Source of the DNA: Thiothrix caldifontis
Lineage (GTDB): Bacteria; Pseudomonadota; Gammaproteobacteria; Thiotrichales; Thiotrichaceae
Reading direction: 5' to 3'
Assembly (NCBI RefSeq): GCF_900107695.1
Contig: NZ_FNQP01000012.1
Coordinates: 18,056 to 82,055, forward strand
DNA: 64,000 bases
The notes below the pieces were generated by a model. That model searched no databases. It was not told where the DNA came from and worked only from the letters and a program-made list of their open reading frames with translations. A program made the translations under genes and the position numbers. The number at the start of each line of letters is the position of its first letter. Positions within the stretch are counted from its first letter, which is position 1. Below, piece after piece: positions 18,440-27,579 of this stretch.

Positions 18440-18571
18440 ATGTTTAAAGACATTACAAGCCGTTACGACATGACCAGCGCCAGTCTGGATGTCATTCTCA
18501 TGCTCGCAGGTGCATTCCTCTTGGGGTTCCTGTTCTGCTATTTCCGCAACCGCTCAGGCCATGAGGAGTAA
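18440..18571 (+). CDS. 43-residue single-span membrane protein
   Basis: Reading from ATG 18440 gives a short polar N-terminus, then one helix (LDVILMLAGAFLLGFLFCYF) and a charged tail ending HEE. The helix shares the pattern LxGAFLLGxLhC with the first helix of the next gene (LLLLGAFLLGMLLCWLL) and more loosely with the third (LLLLSFVVGILLCRLL). It is 19 nt after the OmpA-like gene and 3 nt before the next, with its own upstream TTTGGAG. The shared helix suggests a common partner in the membrane. Confidence 0.7.
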   Translation: MFKDITSRYDMTSASLDVILMLAGAFLLGFLFCYFRNRSGHEE

Positions 18572-18574
18572 TTC

Positions 18575-19222
18575 ATGAAGCAAACAAATGCTGACTACAC
18601 CTTTGGTCTTGCCAGTCTGGAAATCGTCTTATTGCTGCTGGGCGCATTTTTACTGGGGATGCTGCTGTGCTGGTTATTGCGTAAATTGGGTATTTGCTGT
18701 GCCAGCCATGCGGTTAACACCAGCAAGCATTCCTTGGGTCATACCAGTCACACCGGTCATGCCAGCACCACGCTCGAAGGTCAGCGTACCCCCCGCGAAT
18801 TTCCTGGTAAGGATCTAAAAAGTGGCGGTTATACGGCTGACATTAACAGTTTATTGCGTAACCCAGAGCCTTCCTCACCAAACACACCATCCCCCCATGA
18901 TGTCAGCGATTTAGGAATAGCTCGCGTCAGCAGCATCCCACCTGACCTTACCAGCGTCACGCTAGGTCACAAAGACGACCTGAAAAAACTGGAAGGTATC
19001 GGCCCCAAACTGGAGCAAGTACTCAATGCTGCGGGAGTACGCAACTTTGCCCAACTCGCGTCCATGACACCGGAAGAAATCAAACCAATACTGGAAGCTG
19101 CTGGTAATCAGTTCAGAATGCACGACCCTAAAAGCTGGCCTTACCAAGCAGAATTGGCTGATAAAGGAGAGTGGGAACGTCTCAAGGAATACCAAAACCT
19201 ACTCATCAGCGGACGAGTCTAA
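18575..19222 (+). CDS. Membrane-anchored helix-hairpin-helix protein
   Basis: This 215-residue protein has an N-terminal transmembrane helix (about 13-33) with a conserved Cys, then RKLGICC, and a linker of about 90 residues rich in His/Ser/Thr. The C-terminal domain (about 130-205) holds the helix-hairpin-helix motif LEGIGPKLEQVLNAAGV followed by YQAELADKGEWERLKEYQ. Such C-terminal domains occur in proteins loosely annotated as predicted 5' DNA nuclease-like, but no nuclease residues are evident here. The HhH may bind DNA or a protein at the inner membrane. Confidence 0.75.
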   Translation: MKQTNADYTFGLASLEIVLLLLGAFLLGMLLCWLLRKLGICCASHAVNTSKHSLGHTSHTGHASTTLEGQRTPREFPGKDLKSGGYTADINSLLRNPEPSSPNTPSPHDVSDLGIARVSSIPPDLTSVTLGHKDDLKKLEGIGPKLEQVLNAAGVRNFAQLASMTPEEIKPILEAAGNQFRMHDPKSWPYQAELADKGEWERLKEYQNLLISGRV

Positions 19223-19236
19223 ATAACAAGCCCCAC

Positions 19237-19261
19237 AAAAACCGGCATTTTGCCGGTTTTT
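19237..19261 (+). terminator. Intrinsic terminator
   Basis: A perfect 11-bp stem (AAAAACCGGCA / TGCCGGTTTTT) with a 3-nt loop and T-rich 3' side lies 15 nt after the HhH gene. It separates the first three genes of the locus from the fourth, at least partly. Confidence 0.85.
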
Positions 19262-19322
19262 ACTAGCAGGACGACGCTAGTTTAACCCATATTTCTCATG
19301 CATTGAATAAGGAATGCCAATC

Positions 19323-20774
19323 ATGAATACCGCCCCTCCCCCTTATACATTTGGCATGGCAACAGGGGAAATTATCTCATTACTACTACTGAGCTTTGTC
19401 GTGGGGATATTGCTCTGCCGCCTATTACGCCAAATGGGTATTTGTTGCCTCCCTAAGAAAAAAACTACCCCATTCGGTATCACGCCAGTACCAGCAGGAA
19501 AATATCACACCCGCGACTTCAACATTCACACCCCAAATCTTCGCGTCAACCCTATCGCACCCAATCCTGAGCTCGAACTACCACAATTGCCTAACAAGCA
19601 AGCTGTCACTGATGTTTATGTTCCCAAAATTCAAGACAAACCCATGCTTACACTGCCGGAAGTAATACCAGAAACTAATGCGGAATTAGCAGTAATCGCT
19701 AACGCAACGCCAGAAGTCACGCTCGAATTACCAACTATAGACATAGAGAACGCGTTGCCACCGTTACCAGAAATTGACCCGTTGCTTGCCGCTATCGACC
19801 CGCATAAACCGATTATCGACATACCAGATACAGAACTAAAGGTTGTACCGGAGGAAACCACCATGCACAACATCCCTCGACCAGCAGCAGAGACATGGGA
19901 ACCCGCCCCCCTGTTAGCCGCAATCGACCCACACAAACCCATTATCGACCCACCCGAAATCGATATACTTGAAACAAGCAACCTTGACGCACTATTACTT
20001 GCCATCGACCCGCACAAACCCATTATTGACCCGCCTGATATGCAGGAAACCAGTAGCATCGACCCGCTGCTACTCGCTATTGACCCACATAAACCGATTA
20101 TTGATCCACCCGATGAATTAGAAACAATGAAAACCGACTCATTACTCGATGCGATTGACCCGCACAAACCGATTGTTGACTTACCCGATAGCCCTGAAGT
20201 AACCAACAATCAAACAACCACAGACAACACACTAGGCATATTTAACGACTGGCTACACAAAGCCAAAGAAAGTGTGGAACATCTCAAAGAAAAGGCCACA
20301 CCTGCTGCCAATGAGTGGCTGCACAAGGCCAAAGACAGCGTGGAACATCTCAAAGAAAAAGCAGCACCTGTTAGCAACGACTGGCTGCACAAAGCCAAAG
20401 AACTCGGCAACGACTTCAGTTCTAAAGGGAATACCATCGGTTCTGAAACCTTGGCAAAAGGCGGTTCCACGCTCGCGGCACTCGCAGCCAGTGCCAAAGA
20501 GCTTACTGAAAAGCTCACCAACAACTTGTCAATCAAGCAAGACGACCTACAGAAACTTACCGGGATTGGCCCAACGTTTACCTCCATCTTGCACCGTGCG
20601 GGCATCCACACTTATCAGCAATTAGCAGAAACCTCTCCGCAAAAACTGCAAGCACTACTGATCGTGGAAGATGAGCAATTCAGCCAGCACGATACCTCAA
20701 GCTGGCCTAAACAAGCAGCGCTTGCCGCACAAGGTGAATGGGAACAACTCAAAGCCTACCAAGAAAGTTTATGA
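19323..20774 (+). CDS. Large membrane-anchored HhH protein with tandem peptide repeats
   Basis: Paralogue of the preceding gene, 483 residues. An N-terminal helix (LLLLSFVVGILLCRLL, then RQMGICC) is followed by a long repeat region. There are five near-identical units around LLxAIDPHKPIIDPPD separated by 20-35 residues, then three 22-residue helical units (WLHKAKxSVEHLKEKA). A C-terminal helix-hairpin-helix domain follows (LTGIGPTFTSILHRAGI; WPKQAALAAQGEWEQLKAYQ). I chose ATG 19323 because AAGGA is 8 nt upstream. The DPHKP repeats look like docking peptides; the partner is unknown. Its stop overlaps the convergent pgsA stop. Confidence 0.72.
   Translation: MNTAPPPYTFGMATGEIISLLLLSFVVGILLCRLLRQMGICCLPKKKTTPFGITPVPAGKYHTRDFNIHTPNLRVNPIAPNPELELPQLPNKQAVTDVYVPKIQDKPMLTLPEVIPETNAELAVIANATPEVTLELPTIDIENALPPLPEIDPLLAAIDPHKPIIDIPDTELKVVPEETTMHNIPRPAAETWEPAPLLAAIDPHKPIIDPPEIDILETSNLDALLLAIDPHKPIIDPPDMQETSSIDPLLLAIDPHKPIIDPPDELETMKTDSLLDAIDPHKPIVDLPDSPEVTNNQTTTDNTLGIFNDWLHKAKESVEHLKEKATPAANEWLHKAKDSVEHLKEKAAPVSNDWLHKAKELGNDFSSKGNTIGSETLAKGGSTLAALAASAKELTEKLTNNLSIKQDDLQKLTGIGPTFTSILHRAGIHTYQQLAETSPQKLQALLIVEDEQFSQHDTSSWPKQAALAAQGEWEQLKAYQESL
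19779..20188 (+). repeat. Five in-frame DNA/peptide repeats (DPHKPIIDPPD units)
   Basis: Five copies of about 36-48 nt encode A-I-D-P-H-K-P-I-(I/V)-D. Third-position differences between copies (gac/gat, cac/cat, aaa) show that the peptide rather than the DNA is conserved. Confidence 0.8.
20247..20402 (+). repeat. Three 66-nt repeats encoding WLHKAKxSVEHLKEKA helices
   Basis: Two complete units and one partial unit of 22 residues predict an amphipathic helix or coiled coil between the DPHKP region and the HhH domain. Confidence 0.75.
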
Positions 20775-21317
20775 GCTAAACGCACTGCGCAGGTACTGCA
20801 CCATTGACCAAACGGTCAGTACCGTCGCAATAGCCAATGCCACTAAGCCAATGTCCCGTAGTGGCAACACCCCGAACAAGTCTTGGTTATACAGCAAACA
20901 AATCAAGGCAATCATTTGCGCGGTGGTTTTCAGCTTACCAATGAAAGCCACCGCCACTTTGGAACGGTTGCCGGACTCCGCCATCCATTCGCGCAAGGCT
21001 GAAATCACAATTTCCCGCCCAATAATAACGACGGTTGCCAAAGTGATCCAAACATTGACTTCGCGTTCCACCAACAAGATTAAGGCAACAGCCACGATCA
21101 ATTTATCCGCAACGGGATCCAGAAAAGCCCCGAAACGTGACTCCTGTTGCCACAACCGTGCCAAATAGCCATCCGCCCAGTCAGTCAAACCCGCCACCCC
21201 GAACAAGGTAGCTGCCGCCAATGGCGCCCAAGGCTGATCCAAATAAAACAGGAACACTAGCAGCGGAATAAATGCAATCCGCAACCACGTCAGCAACACC
21301 GGCAGGTTGAACACCAT
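20769..21317 (-). CDS. pgsA: CDP-diacylglycerol-glycerol-3-phosphate 3-phosphatidyltransferase
   Basis: The 182-residue membrane enzyme makes phosphatidylglycerophosphate, the committed step to phosphatidylglycerol. The CDP-alcohol phosphatidyltransferase motif D-x2-DG-x2-AR-x8-G-x3-D-x3-D is complete (DWADGYLAR ... GAFLDPVADK). I chose the start at 21317, 1 nt after the uvrC stop, giving the common uvrC-pgsA pair. The 3' end overlaps the convergent HhH gene by 6 nt. Confidence 0.93.
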   Translation of the reverse strand: MVFNLPVLLTWLRIAFIPLLVFLFYLDQPWAPLAAATLFGVAGLTDWADGYLARLWQQESRFGAFLDPVADKLIVAVALILLVEREVNVWITLATVVIIGREIVISALREWMAESGNRSKVAVAFIGKLKTTAQMIALICLLYNQDLFGVLPLRDIGLVALAIATVLTVWSMVQYLRSAFSS

Positions 21318-21318
21318 A

Positions 21319-23151
21319 TCAACTCTCTTCTCCGTTAAAGAAATCATAAATTTTACGTGCCAATACGGGGCTAATTCCCGACACTTTTGCTAATTCTTCC
21401 ACACTGGCACGTTCAATCGCTTTCAGACCACCAAACTGTTGCAGCAACACTTGCCGTCGTTTCGCACCCAGACCTTCAATTTGCTCTAAAGGTGACTGTG
21501 TGCGTGCTTTTTGCCGCCGGGCACGATGCCCCGTAATCGCAAAACGGTGGGCTTCATCACGAATTTGCTGGATCAGGTGCAAAGCTGCCGAATGTTCTGG
21601 CAATACCAAGCGTTCCTTGCCCTGTTCGATAATCAAGGTTTCTAACCCCGGTTTGCGCCCCTCGCCTTTTGCCACACCAACAACTTCAACACCCTGCACG
21701 TGTAATTCACGCAATACATCCAAAGCTTGCGTGACCTGACCTTTGCCACCGTCAATGAACAGAATATCAGGGAGTTTACCTTCCTGCTCAACCGCTCGAC
21801 GAAACCGACGGGTCAATGCCTGACGCATCGCTGCATAATCATCTCCAGGTTGAATACCTTCGATATTATAACGCCGATATTCTGACTTTAGTGGACCATT
21901 CAGGTCGAACACGACACAAGAGGCGACAGTCGCCTCCCCCATCGTGTGACTGATGTCGAAACATTCCATGCGGGCGGGTAAGGCTGTCATGCCCAGCGCT
22001 TCTTGCACCGCAAACAATCGTTGCTGCATCCCGGCACGGGAAAGCACTTGCATTTGCAACGCCTGTTCAGCATTACGCTGCGCCAACTCCACCCACTTAC
22101 TCCGTTCACCCCGTTGCGGTTGGCGAATGACCACTTTACGCCCTTGCTTGAGGGTCAGCATATCCGCTAACACATCCGCATCATCGGGCATTTCCGACAC
22201 TAAAACTTCACCCGGTACATCATGGTTCAGGTAATACTGCGCTAAAAATGAGCTTAGAATTTCAGCACTATGCGCCTCATCATCGGGCAGTTTGGGGAAA
22301 AAGTTGCGGTTGCCGAGATTATTACCATTACGCACCGTAAATACCTGCACACTGGCAACACCTGAGCCTAAACAAATCGACACCACATCGACATTACCAT
22401 TGCTACCGCTGACGTATTGCTGTTGGGAAATGTGCCGCAAACTTTCAATCAAATCACGGTATTCCGCTGCTTTCTCAAAATTCAGGGTCATGGCGGCGCT
22501 TTCCATTTTTTGCACCAGCTCGTCAATCACCTCTTGGGTACGCCCTTGCAGAAATTGCACCGCATGACGAATGCTTTGTGCATAGTCCGACTTATCAATC
22601 AAACCCACACATGGCGCACTACAACGCTTGATTTGGTATTCCAGGCACGGACGTGAACGATTGGCGAAATAACTGTCTTCACACTGGCGTGCTTTGAACA
22701 GTTTTTTCATCAAATGCATGGTCTGGCGTACCGCCCCCACGCTAGGGTAAGGGCCAAAATATTGCCCCGGTTGTTTACGTGACCCACGATAAAATTCAAT
22801 GCGGGGGTATTCGCCTGCGGTAATGTGAATGTAGGGATAGCCCTTACCGTCTTTTAGCAAAATATTGTAGCGCGGCGAATGTTGTTTGATCAGGTTGCTT
22901 TCCAACAACAACGCTTCGGCTTCGGTGTTGGTAATAGCAATTTCCACCTGACAAATTTGCTTCACCATTGCAAAAATGCGCGAATTGGTCAGCGTACCGC
23001 GAAAGTAGCTCGACAGGCGGTTTTTCAGGTCTTTGGCCTTACCAACGTAAAGCACTGCGCCATCTTTACCCAGCATCCGGTATACGCCCGGTTTGTGGGG
23101 GGCGGTCTTGAGGAAGTCTTTGGGATCAAAATTGGGCAATTCGGTTTGCAT
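21319..23151 (-). CDS. uvrC: Excinuclease ABC subunit C
   Basis: A nucleotide excision repair nuclease (610 aa) that incises both sides of a UvrB-bound lesion. Domains in order: GIY-YIG nuclease (GVYRM ... LYVGKAKDLKNRL), UVR domain (VQKMESAAMTLNFEKAAEYR), the RNase H-like UvrC domain (CFDISHTMGE ... FIDGGKGQ) and C-terminal tandem helix-hairpin-helix (LEQIEGLGAKRRQVLLQQFG). I chose the ATG at 23151 (MQTELPNFD); an upstream in-frame ATG at 23175 would add eight unusual residues. Confidence 0.95.
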   Translation of the reverse strand: MQTELPNFDPKDFLKTAPHKPGVYRMLGKDGAVLYVGKAKDLKNRLSSYFRGTLTNSRIFAMVKQICQVEIAITNTEAEALLLESNLIKQHSPRYNILLKDGKGYPYIHITAGEYPRIEFYRGSRKQPGQYFGPYPSVGAVRQTMHLMKKLFKARQCEDSYFANRSRPCLEYQIKRCSAPCVGLIDKSDYAQSIRHAVQFLQGRTQEVIDELVQKMESAAMTLNFEKAAEYRDLIESLRHISQQQYVSGSNGNVDVVSICLGSGVASVQVFTVRNGNNLGNRNFFPKLPDDEAHSAEILSSFLAQYYLNHDVPGEVLVSEMPDDADVLADMLTLKQGRKVVIRQPQRGERSKWVELAQRNAEQALQMQVLSRAGMQQRLFAVQEALGMTALPARMECFDISHTMGEATVASCVVFDLNGPLKSEYRRYNIEGIQPGDDYAAMRQALTRRFRRAVEQEGKLPDILFIDGGKGQVTQALDVLRELHVQGVEVVGVAKGEGRKPGLETLIIEQGKERLVLPEHSAALHLIQQIRDEAHRFAITGHRARRQKARTQSPLEQIEGLGAKRRQVLLQQFGGLKAIERASVEELAKVSGISPVLARKIYDFFNGEES

Positions 23152-23291
23152 AGTTGCTATTTTGCCACAGCACACAGTAAGTTGCTGTTGAAGTTACTCA
23201 GACTGCATAAAAATTACAGGCTGGCAATCCCAAAGCCGACTATAGTTAGTAGGTATTCTGCATCACACTCAGAACAAGCGGGGAAATTACA

Positions 23292-24500
23292 ATGAGTACA
23301 GAAAAATACATTATTTTACGTAGCCGGGAAATCTCTTCACCCACCCGTGGCGATATGGGAACGCGGGGCGCAGGGGTGAATACCTTTTCCCGCCCACCTG
23401 CCACCATCAAACTGGAAGAAGCCGATCTGACCAAACGGGAACGCAACGATCTACGCCGTGACCCGCGTACCCGTGCGATTGCGATGCCAATGCCGCTCAA
23501 ACTCATTGCCCCGGTCAGACGGCAGGCTACGGACACACCTCCCTCCCCTCCCCTTGACACCACCGCAACGTGGGGAGTCAAAGCGGTGCGTGCTCCCGAA
23601 TCACGTTTTGACGGCACGGGCATCAGCGTGGCGGTGCTGGATACGGGTATCGACCCACATCACCCTGCTTTTGCAGGCATGGCACTGGTACAGCAAAACT
23701 TCACCACCGAAGAACCCAACGACCTCAATGGCCATGGCACACACTGCGCCGGAACCATTTTTGGACAGGACGTTAACGGTACGCGCATTGGCATTGCCCG
23801 CAATATCGAACGTGCATTGATCGGCAAAGTGCTGGGTGAAGGCGGTGGCACCTCAGCTACTCTTGCAAAAGCGATCCAATGGGCACTGCACGAAGGGGCA
23901 CACGTCATTTCAATGTCGGTCGGAATCGACTTCCCCGGTTATGTGGACTGGCTGGTTCAACAGGAAAACATGAACGTTAACCCTGCCACCTCCATGGCAC
24001 TGGAAGAATACCGGGCCAACGTTAACTTATTCACCGAACTGGCACGTTTCGTACAGGCATACAGCACGTTCGGACAGGGCGCAATCATTGTTGCGGCCTC
24101 CGGTAATGAAAGCAATCGCCCCAAATACGAAATTTCAGTGGCACCACCTGCCGCAGGCACTGGCATTATCGCGGTTGGGGCGCTTGGCGAATCCGACAAA
24201 GGCTTGAAGATTGCTGAATTCTCCAATAATCAGGCCGATATTAGCGCTCCAGGAGTTGACATTCTCTCTGCTGAAGCGGGAAGCGATAAATTGACCAGCA
24301 TGGATGGCACGAGCATGGCAACACCCCATGCAGCCGGGGTTGCCGCACTGTGGGCGCAACGCCAATTGGAAATGACCGGGCGTGTCGAAAGCCAAAGCTT
24401 GATGGCACAACTCATCGCCAGTGGTACTTACGCCGCCCTTGACCCAGACAGTGAAGAAGATGACGTAGGTACAGGTATTGTGCAAGCACCGCTCAACTAA
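23292..24500 (+). CDS. Subtilisin-like (S8) serine protease, apparently not exported
   Basis: A 402-residue protein with the full S8 catalytic triad: Asp about 117 (VAVLDTGIDPHHPAF), His about 148 (NGHGTHCAG) and Ser about 341 (DGTSMATPHAAGVAALW), plus the oxyanion Asn in AASGNES. The first roughly 100 residues are polar, with no signal peptide, and may act as a pro-segment or docking part. The protease domain is shorter than secreted subtilases. It is monocistronic by appearance. The substrate is unknown. Confidence 0.88.
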   Translation: MSTEKYIILRSREISSPTRGDMGTRGAGVNTFSRPPATIKLEEADLTKRERNDLRRDPRTRAIAMPMPLKLIAPVRRQATDTPPSPPLDTTATWGVKAVRAPESRFDGTGISVAVLDTGIDPHHPAFAGMALVQQNFTTEEPNDLNGHGTHCAGTIFGQDVNGTRIGIARNIERALIGKVLGEGGGTSATLAKAIQWALHEGAHVISMSVGIDFPGYVDWLVQQENMNVNPATSMALEEYRANVNLFTELARFVQAYSTFGQGAIIVAASGNESNRPKYEISVAPPAAGTGIIAVGALGESDKGLKIAEFSNNQADISAPGVDILSAEAGSDKLTSMDGTSMATPHAAGVAALWAQRQLEMTGRVESQSLMAQLIASGTYAALDPDSEEDDVGTGIVQAPLN

Positions 24501-24675
24501 ACTGTAAGGGCGTGATGAATCACCCCTTACCTACACTCTTCTTGCCATATGGCAATAAACAATCTGCCCAAACTGATAAAATTAACAAAAATTGAAAATT
24601 GCATTTTCCGCGAAGGGGCTGAGGGTAGTGTTTATCTATCAACCCCTAATATTAATTTTTACAGGGTGACATCAC

Positions 24676-27462
24676 ATGAACAACAAATGGGTATATTCTT
24701 ATCAGGAAGGCGATGGCAAAAACAAACAACTACTGGGGGGCAAGGGTGCGAACCTGTGCGAAATCACGCAAATTGGCCTTAATGTTCCACCCGGCTTTGT
24801 CATCAGCACCGACGCCTGCCTGAGTTACCTCGCTCAACCTGAACACCAATTGCCCGATGGGGTCATGGCACAAACCCGTGACCAGATGGGAATGCTGGAA
24901 GCCGCCACTGGCAAACGTTTCGGCAGCGCCACCGACCCCTTGCTGGTTTCGGTGCGTTCCGGCTCTGCCATGTCGATGCCCGGCATGATGGATACTATCC
25001 TCAACCTCGGGCTGAATTCGCAAACACTGGTTGGGCTGATTGCCCATACCCGCAACGAACGCTTCGGCTACGATTCCTACCGCCGTTTCATCCAATTGTT
25101 CGGCAAAGTTGCACTGGGCATTCCTGACGAACTGTTCGACGAGCAGTTTGAAGCCGTGAAGAAAAATGTTGGGGCAGAATCAGACGTTGGCCTGCAAGCC
25201 AATGACCTGAAGGACATCAGCGAACGCTTCCTCGCGGTAGTACGCCATCATACCGGCAAACCGTTCCCGGAAGACCCCTACGAACAGCTTGAAATCGCCA
25301 TCAAGGCAGTGTTCAACAGTTGGTCTGGCAAGCGGGCGGTAGACTACCGGCGCGAATTCCACATCACCCCAGACATGGCAAACGGCACTGCGGTCAACGT
25401 GGTCACGATGGTATTCGGCAATATGGGCAATGACTGCGCAACCGGCGTCGGCTTCACCCGCAACCCGGCAACCGGCGAAAACATGCTGTACGGCGAATAC
25501 CTCACCAACGCCCAAGGCGAAGACGTGGTAGCCGGTATCCGCACCCCCAAGCCGCTGCAAGAAATGGCGCGGGAAATGCCCAGCCTGTTCACCCAATTGC
25601 TGGATCTGCGCAACAAGCTGGAACGCCATTACTGCGAAATCCAAGACTTCGAGTTCACCATCGAAAAAGGCGTGCTGTACTGCCTGCAAACCCGCAACGG
25701 CAAAATGAACGCCAGCGCCATGGTGCGCACTTCGGTGGAAATGGCGCACGAAGGGCTGATCAGCGAAGAACAAGCCTTGCTGCGCGTCAACCCACAACAT
25801 CTGGAGCAAATGCTCTACCCCCGGCTAGACCCGAAATTCAAGGGTACGCCGCTTGCCACTGGGCTGCCTGCTTCCCCCGGTGCTGCCAGTGGGCAAGTGG
25901 TGTTCGACGCTGACCGTGCCGAAGCCTTGGGTAAACAGGGTCTCAAAGTCATTCTGGTGCGCGAAGAAACCAAGCCCGAAGACATCCACGGCTTTTTCGC
26001 TGCACAAGGCATCCTCACCAGCCGGGGTGGCAAAACCTCACACGCTGCCGTAGTGGCTCGCGGCATGGGCAAGCCCTGTGTCGCCGGGGCAGAAGGCATC
26101 CACGTTGAAGTGCAATTGCGCAAGGCATTCGTCGGCGGCACGGTCATCAAGGAAGGCGATGTCATCACCCTAGATGGCACCCAGGGCAATATTTACCTCG
26201 GTGCAGTGCCCAAAGTCGAAGCTGATTTCTCCGACGAACTCGTCACCCTGCTTGGCTGGGCAGACAAAGCCGCCCGCCTCAAAGTGATGGCAAACGCCGA
26301 CACCCCCAATGATGCCGCCCGCGCCCTCAAATACGGCGCAATGGGCATCGGCCTGTGCCGCACCGAACGCATGTTCAACGCCGCCGAACGCCTGCCCATC
26401 GTCATCGACATGATCGTGGCGGACACTGCTGAACAACGCCAAGCGGCACTCGACAAGCTGTTGCCGATCCAGCGTGCCGATTTCAAGGAAGTGTTCAAAA
26501 CCATGTCGCCGCGCCCGGTCACGGTGCGCCTGCTCGACCCGCCGATCCACGAATTTCTGCCCTCCGAACAGCAACTGGTCGACGAGCTGGAGCAATTGCG
26601 CCACCTGCGTTTATCGGTGCAAGGCATGGAAGTGCTGGTGGAAACCGCCAAACTGCTGGCAGGCAGCAATGGCGAACCACTGCCTTCCAGCATGCATGAA
26701 CTGGGCGACACCCGCCTAGTCGATAGCGTAATCACCCGCAAGGAACAAATCCTGAAAAAAGTGCGGGCGCTGCGTGAAGTCAACCCAATGCTGGGGCATC
26801 GCGGCGTGCGTCTGGGCATCACCTTCCCGGAAATCTACACCATGCAAATCCGCGCGGTGCTGGAAGCGGCGGCTGACTGCACTAAGGCGGGCATCCCGGT
26901 TTCCCCCGAAATCATGGTTCCGCAAGTCTGTACCGCCGAAGAGCTTAAGCACGTCAAAAAGCTGGTGCAATCGGTGCATCAGCAGGTCGAAGCCACCTTC
27001 GGCGTCAAGGTCAGCTACCAGTTTGGCAGTATGATGGAAGTGGTGCGTGCCTGTATGCGGGCAGAAAGTCTGGCAGAAGAAGCTGAATTCTTCTCCTTCG
27101 GCACCAACGACCTGACCCAAGCCACCTTCTCATTCTCGCGTGAAGATGCCGAGAACAAGTTCCTGCCGATGTACAACGAACGCGAAATCTTGCAGGACAA
27201 CCCCTTCGAGGTGCTGGACGTGAAAGGCGTCGGGCGCTTGATGGGACTGGCAGTTGGCTGGGGACGCAGCACGCACCCTACCCTCAAGGTTGGTATTTGC
27301 GGCGAACATGGGGGGCATCCGGCTTCCATCCGTTTCTGTGATGAAATCGGGTTGAACTACGTGTCTTGTTCTGGGCCGCGTGTGCCGATTGCACGCTTGG
27401 CTGCGGCTCATGCCCAAATACTGCTGGGCAAGGAAAAAGCGGTCACTGACAAAGCAGCATAG
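24676..27462 (+). CDS. ppdK: Pyruvate, phosphate dikinase
   Basis: This 928-residue enzyme interconverts pyruvate + ATP + Pi with PEP + AMP + PPi. The N-terminal ATP-grasp domain begins GGKGANLCEITQIG. The phosphohistidine domain has GGKTSHAAVVARGMGKPCVAG, with the active His. The C-terminal PEP/pyruvate TIM barrel includes GVRLGITFPEIY, EFFSFGTNDLTQATF and GICGEHGGHP. It is full length for bacterial PPDK. AGGGTGA precedes the start. A strong terminator follows, so it is a single-gene unit. Confidence 0.96.
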   Translation: MNNKWVYSYQEGDGKNKQLLGGKGANLCEITQIGLNVPPGFVISTDACLSYLAQPEHQLPDGVMAQTRDQMGMLEAATGKRFGSATDPLLVSVRSGSAMSMPGMMDTILNLGLNSQTLVGLIAHTRNERFGYDSYRRFIQLFGKVALGIPDELFDEQFEAVKKNVGAESDVGLQANDLKDISERFLAVVRHHTGKPFPEDPYEQLEIAIKAVFNSWSGKRAVDYRREFHITPDMANGTAVNVVTMVFGNMGNDCATGVGFTRNPATGENMLYGEYLTNAQGEDVVAGIRTPKPLQEMAREMPSLFTQLLDLRNKLERHYCEIQDFEFTIEKGVLYCLQTRNGKMNASAMVRTSVEMAHEGLISEEQALLRVNPQHLEQMLYPRLDPKFKGTPLATGLPASPGAASGQVVFDADRAEALGKQGLKVILVREETKPEDIHGFFAAQGILTSRGGKTSHAAVVARGMGKPCVAGAEGIHVEVQLRKAFVGGTVIKEGDVITLDGTQGNIYLGAVPKVEADFSDELVTLLGWADKAARLKVMANADTPNDAARALKYGAMGIGLCRTERMFNAAERLPIVIDMIVADTAEQRQAALDKLLPIQRADFKEVFKTMSPRPVTVRLLDPPIHEFLPSEQQLVDELEQLRHLRLSVQGMEVLVETAKLLAGSNGEPLPSSMHELGDTRLVDSVITRKEQILKKVRALREVNPMLGHRGVRLGITFPEIYTMQIRAVLEAAADCTKAGIPVSPEIMVPQVCTAEELKHVKKLVQSVHQQVEATFGVKVSYQFGSMMEVVRACMRAESLAEEAEFFSFGTNDLTQATFSFSREDAENKFLPMYNEREILQDNPFEVLDVKGVGRLMGLAVGWGRSTHPTLKVGICGEHGGHPASIRFCDEIGLNYVSCSGPRVPIARLAAAHAQILLGKEKAVTDKAA

Positions 27463-27471
27463 CGCCCCACG

Positions 27472-27499
27472 AGCCTCTTCCACTCGGAAGAGGCTTTTT
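27472..27499 (+). terminator. Intrinsic terminator after ppdK
   Basis: A perfect 10-bp stem AGCCTCTTCC / GGAAGAGGCT with a 4-nt loop, followed by TTTT, lies 9 nt after the ppdK stop. Confidence 0.9.
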
Positions 27500-27579
27500 A
27501 TTGGCTTTGTGTATGCCCATTTGCACATTACCCCCGCTCCCCCTACCATGACATTTTTCCCCAACAACTGCCACCCAAC

